From JAJPKK01 sp963787675 (GTDB taxonomy: Bacteria > Pseudomonadota > Alphaproteobacteria > Rhizobiales > Xanthobacteraceae), in NCBI GenBank assembly GCA_963787675.1, contig CAWBDV010000019.1:301204-365203 (forward strand): 64,000 nt of DNA. The letters run 5' to 3'. Positions 55,474-62,688 of this stretch are shown one piece after another. Each line of letters begins with the position of its first letter. The stretch's first letter is position 1. The position numbers and the translations under genes are program-made. The notes under the pieces were generated by a model. That model saw only the letters and a list, made by a program, of their open reading frames with translations. It was not told the DNA's origin and made no database searches.

Positions 55474-56033
55474 AGCTCGTACGTCTGCTTTTTACCCATC
55501 TCGGCACTGCCGGAGATGACGGCCTTCAGGACCGCCAAGCGCTCCCTGATCTGCTCGACCACCAGATTGGAGTAGGCGGGGTCGGGGGAGTAGACCGTGA
55601 ACGGCCGAAGGAGCATCTCCCTGACCGAGACGTGCTGCTTCGGGTTCGTGAAGCGGAAATTCACCGACCTGTCCATGAGGTAGCCGATCGCCCAGGTGAT
55701 CGGGGAGCCGAAGAACAATAAGCCCCCCAGGAGAACGAATTGGCCGCCCGAGCGACCAGCGGAGAAAATCGTGGTGATAACCGACGGCACGAGCATCCAG
55801 AAGCCGATAAGGCCCGCTAAGGGAGAAAATGCCTGAAGGATGCCGGCCGTCATGTATTCTCGGCGGCTCGGCGGCGGCGTCGGCGGATCAAGAATGATGA
55901 TGTGGTCGAGAAGCCCTCTGACAGCGATGATGGCTTTCTCCTCTTCGCTGAACTGCACGGCGCAGATCACGAATTGCGACGTTTGGCTCCCGAGGCCGGT
56001 CGTCTGCTGACGATGATCAATGGTGACACGCAT
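55470..56033 (-). CDS. two-helix membrane protein of the ATPase operon
   Basis: 187 residues. A soluble N-terminus (SQFVICAVQFSEEEKAIIAV) leads to two helices (LAGLIGFWMLVPSVITTIFS, GGQFVLLGGLLFFGSPITWA) and a cytoplasmic C-terminus (NLVVEQIRERLAVLKAVI). Its stop overlaps the ATPase start, so the two are translated together and may form one complex. I recognise no family. Confidence 0.65.
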   Translation of the reverse strand: MRVTIDHRQQTTGLGSQTSQFVICAVQFSEEEKAIIAVRGLLDHIIILDPPTPPPSRREYMTAGILQAFSPLAGLIGFWMLVPSVITTIFSAGRSGGQFVLLGGLLFFGSPITWAIGYLMDRSVNFRFTNPKQHVSVREMLLRPFTVYSPDPAYSNLVVEQIRERLAVLKAVISGSAEMGKKQTYEL

Positions 56034-56150
56034 GCCCCTCCCCGGGAGCTGTTGCGCGATTTCACCGGCAACCCTTGGTTGCTGTCAAGCGACTTCATAA
56101 TAAAACTGGCCGGGCCAAACCGCGTTCCGCGCACCACGTGATGCGCGCGC

Positions 56151-56907
56151 TCAGATATCGAACTCCTGGCGCTTGCCCTTAAACGACTGCTTTATCGCGT
56201 TCGTATCGAGCGGCAATTCCCGGCGAGCCTGGGGGCGCGGTTTGTCGTCAGCGCGCGAGGGAGACCCGATGTTAACGCTGGATATAGCGCGGCGCAATCG
56301 TCGGAGTTTTCGCAGGGTGTAGAAAAAGGCGGCGCAAAGGACGAAGATGACTGACGTGGCAATGAGCTCGAAATCTTGTTACGTTCGAGTACTCTTCCGA
56401 AACTGTCCTGATGACGTGATTAACAAGGGACTCGTCGGGCTGGATGGGCGGCCCGGCTCCGGTACTTTGGTTTGGCGCGCCGTTGGCGGCCGACATCGGC
56501 CCGTCGCAAAACGATCGCACAATATAGCAGGTATTGCCCGGAGTTTCCGCTTCGCAAAGGGCTTTTGCAAAATCCCTAGCTTCGCGCTCGGTTTGTGCGA
56601 CTTGCTGGCGAATGTTGATACTGGGCTGTGTCGGTCTCGCAAGGGCAGTACATTGATTATAAAAAACCGCGACTGGCCAACATGGTTTCACGAACTTCTC
56701 TATAGGCGAAATTTCGAGTGCACAGTTTCGATTGGCCTCTGCCATCGCCAACTCCTTTGTCGCTCTATTGGTGGAGAAGCCTGTCACGGTCTTCAGCGGA
56801 GTGCCGCTACTATCGCCCACCAAGCCTGCCGAGATTGCGCCATATGAGAAGGCGCTTGTTGCAGACGTGCAAAGAAGTGCCGCGCCCGTTACCAAACCAA
56901 GGCGCAT
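56151..56907 (-). CDS. DUF4189-like exported protein with one membrane helix (module 2), one surplus base near 56372
   Basis: About 251 residues after repair: signal peptide (LVTGAALLCTSATSAFSYGA), Cys-rich periplasmic part (CYIVRSFCDGP), then EEYSNVTRF where the frame shifts. Removing one T from GATTTC (coding strand, 56370-56375) continues as ELIATSVIFVLCAAFFYTLR, a membrane helix, then a tail ending LDTNAIKQSFKGKRQEFDI. That tail matches the paralogue at 34538-35281. It is the first gene of the five-gene ATPase operon. Confidence 0.72.
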
Positions 56908-57024
56908 GAGCGACCCTCCAATAGCTGAACTTTTGTTTGGTTTGCCCTATGGGAGGTCATCCTGGCCGCACTCAAAGTATCCCAAACTTCGGACACTAAT
57001 AGCCTTAATCGTGGACAGAAAGGC

Positions 57025-57053
57025 GAGGCGGCCCGTGTGCACCGGGCCGCCTC
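57025..57053 (-). terminator. hairpin terminator downstream of the AlpA-like gene
   Basis: Perfect 11-bp stem GAGGCGGCCCG / CGGGCCGCCTC with a 7-base loop, 13 bases after the stop. On the minus strand it is followed by GCCTTTCT. Confidence 0.75.
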
Positions 57054-57065
57054 TAACTTCTCCCG

Positions 57066-57305
57066 TTAAGGAGCAGTCCAGTCTTCAGTTACCTGAAGTC
57101 CGTGAGCTTCGAAGTATGCGAGCACCAAGCTCACGCGCCAGACCGGGTGCGAATTTCTGTGCGTACCCAACTTCTGACACCGTGGGAACGGATCATCAGT
57201 GTAGTCGGGGTCGTACATCATCCTCCAGGTATGAGCGCGGGAGTACGGCCATCCCATTCTACGAAGGTCTTTCCAGCCTACAACGAGTGGTCTCACGATC
57301 GACAT
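57066..57305 (-). CDS. AlpA/excisionase-like protein near the right end
   Basis: 79 residues. IVRPLVVGWKDLRRMGWPYS and RAHTWRMM form an HTH, followed by PRCQKLGTHRNSHPVWRVS, the wing-like segment of AlpA-type regulators that partner P4-type integrases. It is the last gene before attR, mirroring the integrase at attL. It probably promotes excision of the island. The start at 57305 fits the HTH position. Confidence 0.7.
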   Translation of the reverse strand: MSIVRPLVVGWKDLRRMGWPYSRAHTWRMMYDPDYTDDPFPRCQKLGTHRNSHPVWRVSLVLAYFEAHGLQVTEDWTAP

Positions 57306-57688
57306 TGCAAAAGCTCCTGATTTGGGAGCCTCGCAAGGCCGCCCGGTTACCTCCGGTAGGCAGCGCAACCATATGAGAATCCGCGCACAACCGCAAGATG
57401 CACATAGCGCATCATGGCGCTTCGCTTCCGAGGAGGAACGAGTCGCAACAGCCCCGAGACGACGCTTCGAGGCGAGATTGCCGATGCACATGACGCATTC
57501 GTGCCGCCTCTTTCTGTGAAAATCGCGGCCGAATTCATCTATACATCTATACGGCGGACGCCGAGGATATCGGCGCCAATGCCTTCACGGGTCGACCGTG
57601 ATCTGGTAGTACTGGGGGTATTTTCGGGGGTACCGAAAACCGGTTGATGCAGTTAGGCCCATGAATTGAGGATATCTGCGGCGCGTGT
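57306..57688. other. non-coding right end of the island with arm-like repeats
   Basis: No gene is supported. GGGGGTAT (57614) and GGGGGTACCG (57626-57635) repeat the words seen beside the integrase at 15072-15120 and are likely arm-type integrase sites. Confidence 0.6.
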
Positions 57689-57708
57689 GATTCCGCCCCT
57701 GGCACCAA
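57689..57708 (+). repeat. attR: duplicated tRNA-Phe 3' end
   Basis: GATTCCGCCCCTGGCACCAA matches the tRNA-Phe end at 14938-14958 except for one missing G. The rest of the tRNA is absent, as expected for the distal core. Confidence 0.85.
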
Positions 57709-57774
57709 CGATTTTCAATCAATGACAAGGACTTAGAAGCTTATTACGAAAAGTTGCCTGGCAGACGATACAGG

Positions 57775-57797
57775 GTTGGGGACGCATTGGGGACGCA
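57775..57797 (+). repeat. double TTGGGGACGCA repeat
   Basis: Two adjacent copies of TTGGGGACGCA lie about 70 bases right of attR. Spacing and G-richness resemble the arm-type words at the island ends, but the sequence differs, as expected for a different integrase. Confidence 0.5.
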
Positions 57798-58065
57798 GAC
57801 CGGCTTTGTGCCTGCACGTCGCCCTCTGTCGATCCATCAGCGATGTTTTCAAAGGTGTCTCCGGTCGGGTTCGCGCACCTGCGCGCGAGCGGAGACCTGC
57901 GATCGGCCCGGCAATCATCCAATCACGCCGAACGGCGTCAACGATGCGACGCGGCGTAGGGCGCGCTGGTACGCCAGGGTCGTCACACTCCGCCCGATGA
58001 ACATTTCGCGGGACATATGACCGCGGCCGCCGCTAGGACGGCGCTACGTTGGGCCCCCGGAAGCG

Positions 58066-58112
58066 AACTACGCCATAAATGGCTTAAACTACGCCATAAA
58101 TGGCTTAAACTA
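58066..58112. repeat. tandem 21-bp repeat with palindromic core
   Basis: Two copies of a 21-base unit containing GCCATAAATGGC, plus a partial third. The spacing of two helical turns suits a repressor binding side by side. It lies about 310 bases before the gene at 58422. Confidence 0.75.
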
Positions 58113-58421
58113 TGGGCAGCATTGGCCTCGCGCACGACTAGTCGCGATTAACCTCACCGTTCAGGCAGCACCGAGCGAAATGACCGCTCGACTTCTCGAT
58201 CTCTTCATGGACCTCAATGACGCGCCCTGCCCAGGGATGCCACGGGTAGAGAACTTCACAACTCTCAGTCCTGTGGGTGTTCTGAAGCTTCGTTGTACAA
58301 TACCAAGCGGCGCCACTCGACCATCGGCTACCTCAGCCTGGCCGAGTTCGAAAAACAGGCGCAATTAGCTTAGCATGGTGTCCACGAGACCGGGTGCAGG
58401 CCAATATTGGGGTCAACTCTC

Positions 58422-59273
58422 ATGGAAGTTGAACCACCGTTTGATTTCGAACCGCCGCCCTGGCTTCCGGCGTCGGTTCATCCGCTTGCAAAATCCATTT
58501 ACGAACGCGCCACATCATCTGAAGCCAAAGATCAGTTAGCGTTGCTCAGTCGCCTTGCGACCGACGAGCGCATGAAACGTGTCTGGCGCGAATTGGTTGG
58601 CAAAGGGGACATTGCCGGGGGACAGAAATTCAGCGGTCCTAATGAGTTTTACGAGTGGCGGGAGGCAGCATTCAAACGCGAGAAAGCGGCCGAGTGTCGG
58701 GAAAAGGGCGGCGACCGCAACAACGCTACAGCCGACCTTCTTGAATTCAAGGCGCCAGCAACCACCGAGCCTCCTGTACAATCCCAAACGCCACAAGGGT
58801 GGTCTGGGAACGACTGTGCAGCTTATTGCTTCTTTCATAGTGCCTTTCATATTGGTCGCGATCTCGAACCACTTACAAAACGTGAAAATCTACGACACGC
58901 TATTGCCGGATATCACGAAATTAAACAACAGATACATCGTCTCGCGCGAGAGCTGCGCTCGATCGGTCTGGAGCACTATGAAGGCACTTTAGCGCAAATC
59001 GCCCGGGACGTTCGTGAGATTGCATCCCAGATGACGGACGATTCTGAACTAGATATACTTGTGGTTGATCGAGAACGGCGCGACCTTCGGCTGCAGAGCT
59101 ACGTTGTTCAGCTTGCACAGGTCACTTCCGCGATCTTTGGCAGTGCGCTCTATCGCACCATCGCTACAACGGCGACGGTCGCGCTTGAATTGGAGGAGCG
59201 TGTTACAGGTCCCCAAATCCGGCACATCCTTGATAAATTTCCGGAGTATGAAATAGCAAAATGGGTTAGTTAA
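58422..59273 (+). CDS. hypothetical protein
   Basis: 283 residues from MEVEPPFDFEPPPWLP. The N-terminal third (ASVHPLAKSIYERATSSEAK, DERMKRVWRELVGKGD) is a pattern I associate with phage- or plasmid-borne rhizobial proteins. The C-terminus is helical (EHYEGTLAQIARDVREIASQ). The middle is low in conservation signals, and a second frame encodes a membrane-like segment there, so a frameshift pair cannot be excluded. Function unknown. Confidence 0.5.
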   Translation: MEVEPPFDFEPPPWLPASVHPLAKSIYERATSSEAKDQLALLSRLATDERMKRVWRELVGKGDIAGGQKFSGPNEFYEWREAAFKREKAAECREKGGDRNNATADLLEFKAPATTEPPVQSQTPQGWSGNDCAAYCFFHSAFHIGRDLEPLTKRENLRHAIAGYHEIKQQIHRLARELRSIGLEHYEGTLAQIARDVREIASQMTDDSELDILVVDRERRDLRLQSYVVQLAQVTSAIFGSALYRTIATTATVALELEERVTGPQIRHILDKFPEYEIAKWVS

Positions 59274-59585
59274 ATTGCTTATAATTCGATTGCACCCGGC
59301 AGCACCGCTTGAATGTGCGCCTGGTGATTGCCAGCGATACTGTTTTGTCGTCCAGCCCACAACGGCCAAGATGCGAGTGTAACATCTGACCGAAACCGCG
59401 TTCCGCACTACGCGGGGATGCAAGGCCCTAACCTCCACTCTCGACGCGATTTTGTCTGGCAGTGGACCCTATGCGCTTTAGCTCACGCGAAAAGCGGGCC
59501 TAAAACCCAGAATTGTAGGTGTAATGCGCGCAACTATTTGCAGCTCCGATGAGGGCGGTGGCGCCCTCCGTTGGAGACCTGATTT
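59274..59585. other. intergenic, no gene supported
   Basis: About 310 bases before the AlpA-like gene. It must contain the promoter of the following operon. No clear repeat is seen. Confidence 0.4.
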
Positions 59586-59789
59586 ATGAATGACAAAGCC
59601 AAGACCTACGATATCCGCGAGATTTGTGCGCGGACACGTTTGAGCCGAACGAGCATCTACGGGGAAATCAAATCCGGCGCGCTCAAGGCCCGGAAGGCGG
59701 GGCGCAGGACGGTCATACTCGCGCAAGACTTTGAGGAGTGGCTCGAGCACCTGCCCCTCGTGCGGCCGTCGCGGGAGGTGCGGCGATGA
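59586..59789 (+). CDS. AlpA/excisionase-like HTH protein of the second element
   Basis: 67 residues. YDIREICARTRLSRTSIYGE, IKSGALKARKAGRRTVILA and FEEWLEHLPL form an HTH_17-type winged helix as in AlpA and Xis proteins. Its stop overlaps the start of the Rep-like gene by 4 bases (ATGA), so the two are translated together. Confidence 0.85.
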   Translation: MNDKAKTYDIREICARTRLSRTSIYGEIKSGALKARKAGRRTVILAQDFEEWLEHLPLVRPSREVRR

Positions 59790-60667
59790 GCTCGACCGCG
59801 ATCTTTAACCCGAGCCGCCTCACCGACGGTTTGACGGAACGCACCTACAAGACGTTGCCCGCCGAGATTGACGCCGAGCGGCAGAAGCTCGTCGGCTGGC
59901 TTGAAGGAAAGTATGGCGGGCACCAGAGGTCCTCGAACCTGGCCGACCGCCTCGACAACTGCCGGCGAAAGCAGCGGTGCAAGTCGGCAGCCTGCCCGGT
60001 GTGTGCGGCCGCGACCGTGGCGCTCGCCGTGACGGCGATCTGGCCGTTCTTGAAGAACCACCCAGATCGAAAAAAGCTGGTGTGTGTCTCCGGCATCCCG
60101 GCCGACGGCCAGGTCGCACCGGGGAAACTGAACGCTGCTGATCACCGTCGTCGCGAGCGGCGCTGGAAGGATGCCTTCAGCCGGGCCGGGGTGACCTGGT
60201 TCCTCGGGGCGTTCGACTGGTCGTTCAACACCCACTCGCAAGGCAAGTATTCCGACCACTGGTCTGTCCACTTTTACGGCTTCACCGCGACCGCCGATCC
60301 CAAGGCCCTCAAGAAGGCACTCAAGCAGCAGTTCCCCAACACCGCCATCGTGGTGCGCCCGGTCCATGTCAAACCTTGGGACGGGAGCAAGGACGCCATT
60401 CGCTATATGTTGAAGACCCGTTTCTGGCGTCGGATCGCGACCGACAACGGACAGCGGCACGCTTCCAACGGCGGCAAGCGCAACTGCAAGGACACGGACA
60501 AGCAGCCGCTCAAGTCGAAGCAGAAGCGCGAGCTGCTGCTGCACCGCGACGAGCTCGGCATCCAGGGGCGGTTCATGCTGCGCGGGCTGCGTTTCGTGAT
60601 CATGAAGGGGCACGGTTGGGTGATCACCGACTTGCGGTCGCGGTCCCGCAAGGTTGGAAGGGTCTAG
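59786..60667 (+). CDS. Rep-like replication initiator (zinc finger, possible HUH type)
   Basis: 293 residues. CRRKQRCKSAACPVC is a zinc-binding cluster like those of rolling-circle Rep proteins. SDHWSVHFYGFT could supply the HUH strand, and AIRYMLKTRFW a candidate catalytic Tyr. A Lys/Arg-rich tail follows. It sits between AlpA-like and DUF927 genes, a layout I associate with small integrative elements of Rhizobiales. Replication initiation is inferred, and the catalytic residues are not certain. Confidence 0.55.
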   Translation: MSSTAIFNPSRLTDGLTERTYKTLPAEIDAERQKLVGWLEGKYGGHQRSSNLADRLDNCRRKQRCKSAACPVCAAATVALAVTAIWPFLKNHPDRKKLVCVSGIPADGQVAPGKLNAADHRRRERRWKDAFSRAGVTWFLGAFDWSFNTHSQGKYSDHWSVHFYGFTATADPKALKKALKQQFPNTAIVVRPVHVKPWDGSKDAIRYMLKTRFWRRIATDNGQRHASNGGKRNCKDTDKQPLKSKQKRELLLHRDELGIQGRFMLRGLRFVIMKGHGWVITDLRSRSRKVGRV

Positions 60668-60820
60668 AACGAGGAAATAGGCCCGGAACTCGAGGGCACG
60701 TTCGAAATATTCAACGAACTGCCGCCGCGGGCTGTTTCCGGCCTGCGGCGGCAAGCCGGCGGTAAACTGTAAAAAGAAATCAGCACACGCGCGACGCTCG
60801 CAGCATGTGAGACGTACTCG

Positions 60821-60830
60821 CGTGGGCACG
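60821..60830. promoter_or_regulatory. CGTGGGCACG palindrome upstream of the DUF927 gene
   Basis: One copy of the CGTGNNCACG word lies about 90 bases before the DUF927 start. Six more copies fill 62938-63838. It may be an operator or a helicase-loading site. Confidence 0.5.
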
Positions 60831-60921
60831 CCGCCCGATATGTCGGCAGGCCGATCTCGGCACCCCGATATTGCGCTGCCACGCGACCGGCGAGCCGACC
60901 AACCAACCAGGACAAACAGCA

Positions 60922-62688
60922 ATGCCTACCGATCGAGACGACACGCGTCGTCGTTCAGGGAAAGACAAGCCGTCATCGAAGCGGGCGAAGTGGAAGGCGC
61001 GAGTACTGCGCCGAGGATCGCTCACCGGCCCCGCCTTCATCGAGTTCACTTTTCCGACGAAGGGCGGCGGCGAAAGCGTGTTGCGCACCGCGTACAGCAA
61101 CCTGGGCAGGCGGCACATCGGTCACTTGCTGGACCAGTTCGCCGATTATTTGCCCGTCTTTCCGGCTGACGCGGCGAAGACCGACGACGCGAAATACAAG
61201 TTCATCAAACGCGTCGTCGATGCCGTTTCGGGGGCGGCCGAGCTTCTGCCGGATCGGACCGGCTTTATCGATCGCAGCACATTCGTCACCCACAGCGAGA
61301 TCCTCCACGCCGACGGAGCACGCGTTCCGGTTCCCCGCGATCTTAGCCCGGATGCACCTAGATTCGACGATACCAAAGGAACGCCGCAAGGTACGACGGA
61401 CCTCGTACTGAGTGTGGCCAAGCAGTCGACGTATCTGGCGTTCGCCATCGGCGTTGCCCTCGCCGCGCCCTTGCCAACCTATGTGAACCTTTATCGACGG
61501 GATGGTGACGACCTGCCGTCGCTGGTCCGGGAAACGGCTGTGTTCAACTTTTCCGGAACAAGCAGTTCCGGCAAATCATCGATCTGCCTTGCCGCAATGA
61601 CGCTGGCGGAGTCCTCGCTGCGCGCCCAACCCCTTGACTTCACCCGGCGTGGCCTCGCTGAACTGGCGAGCGACAGCAACGACCTGCTGCTCGTCCTCGA
61701 CGATACCGAAAAGGCCGAGGATGGAGCGCTGGTTCAGGTCCTCAAGAGCTTGGTGAACATGGTCCCGAGCGGCCAATCTAAGGCCATCTCCCGAGGGGCC
61801 GACCAGTACCCGCCTCTACGCTGGAGCACGTTCGCCCTGTCCAGCAGCCCCCGGTCGGTTCCTGACCTTGCCCGCGAACGGCGCTGGGCAATGTCCGCAG
61901 GCGACAAGGTCCGCCTGTTCAACATCAGCGTGCCTGGTCCCGCTCGGGGCGGCGTCTTCGACCGTATCGGATGTGCCAAACGCGATCGCGCAAAGCACAG
62001 CGTTCAACTGATCGGCAAGCTCGAGCGCGGTTATTCGAATCATCACGGTCACGTAATGCCTGACTGGATCGGTTACCTGATGGCCGCGAACCGTTGCGAC
62101 ACCATCATGGCGCTCGTCGAAGCCTTCATCAAACATGTCGGGGTCGGGGACCATGGTTGGGAGCGACGGTTCGCCCAAAAGTTTGCAGTGGTCTATGCAG
62201 CGATGAAAATGGGGATTGGTGCCGGGTCGCTGCCTTGGCCGTCGACCTTGCCGCTGAAGGTGGCGACCAAGTGCTATCGCAAAGCTCGCGCGGCGGCCGA
62301 CACCGACCAGGAGCGAGTTGCTAAAGCTATGTTCAAATTACACCACATCCTCAAGCATGATGAGGGCGCGGTCGCCGAGCGCAAGCGGCCGGACAAACCG
62401 GTGAAACTCGGGTCGAATACCATCGCGATCCGCTTTAAGAAGAGCGGGCGCGTCAAGTACGGCGTCCGTCAGTCGGCCTTACGCAAGCTTCTCCGCACGA
62501 AGGCGGGGCAGGAGATATTTACGCGTCGCCTTCAGAAGGCGGGCGTTTTGGAAGGCGGCGACGGTCACGCTGGCACGACCCAAGTGCGGTTCCCGATCGC
62601 CGTGAACGGCAAACTGGTTAAGCGGCCGCGCCTTTGGGTCCTCGACAGCAAGAAACTGTCGCGCCTCATTGCCAAGATCAAACAATAA
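60922..62688 (+). CDS. DUF927 family ATPase (helicase-like)
   Basis: 588 residues. The N-terminus (KARVLRRGSLTGPAFIEFTF) precedes the DUF927 ATPase core: GTGVALAAPL-type strand, Walker A FSGTSSSGKSSICLAAM and Walker B LLLVLDDTEKAEDGALV, with the expected RGADQYPPLRWSTFALSSSP after it. The C-terminal half (KSGRVKYGVRQSALRKLLRT) looks DNA-binding. DUF927 proteins act as replication-associated ATPases on plasmids, phages and integrative elements. Together with the Rep-like gene it probably replicates the excised element. Confidence 0.85.
   Translation: MPTDRDDTRRRSGKDKPSSKRAKWKARVLRRGSLTGPAFIEFTFPTKGGGESVLRTAYSNLGRRHIGHLLDQFADYLPVFPADAAKTDDAKYKFIKRVVDAVSGAAELLPDRTGFIDRSTFVTHSEILHADGARVPVPRDLSPDAPRFDDTKGTPQGTTDLVLSVAKQSTYLAFAIGVALAAPLPTYVNLYRRDGDDLPSLVRETAVFNFSGTSSSGKSSICLAAMTLAESSLRAQPLDFTRRGLAELASDSNDLLLVLDDTEKAEDGALVQVLKSLVNMVPSGQSKAISRGADQYPPLRWSTFALSSSPRSVPDLARERRWAMSAGDKVRLFNISVPGPARGGVFDRIGCAKRDRAKHSVQLIGKLERGYSNHHGHVMPDWIGYLMAANRCDTIMALVEAFIKHVGVGDHGWERRFAQKFAVVYAAMKMGIGAGSLPWPSTLPLKVATKCYRKARAAADTDQERVAKAMFKLHHILKHDEGAVAERKRPDKPVKLGSNTIAIRFKKSGRVKYGVRQSALRKLLRTKAGQEIFTRRLQKAGVLEGGDGHAGTTQVRFPIAVNGKLVKRPRLWVLDSKKLSRLIAKIKQ

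Larger units (their letters stand above)
14938..57708. mobile_element. composite genomic island integrated in tRNA-Phe
   Basis: About 42.8 kb bounded on the left by the 3' end of tRNA-Phe and on the right by a copy of that end (57689-57708). A P4-type integrase is the first gene and an AlpA-like gene is the last. GGGGGTA-type repeats lie just inside both ends. The contents are mosaic: rhizobial accessory genes outside, and a block resembling Patescibacteria mobile DNA with a second integrase inside. There is no relaxase or mating-pore set, so it is integrative and perhaps mobilisable but not self-conjugative on this evidence. Confidence 0.85.
57709..58421. other. non-coding left end of a probable second, tandem element
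   Basis: No gene is supported in 710 bases. It holds a doubled TTGGGGACGCA (57775-57797) just after attR, resembling arm-type sites of another integrase, and a tandem palindrome near 58066. Confidence 0.5.

Noticed and set aside
58579..58992. Second plus-strand frame encoding a membrane-like segment (LIASFIVPFILVAISN)
   Set aside because: It overlaps a longer, more protein-like frame and has no ribosome site. It is kept only as a possible frameshift partner.
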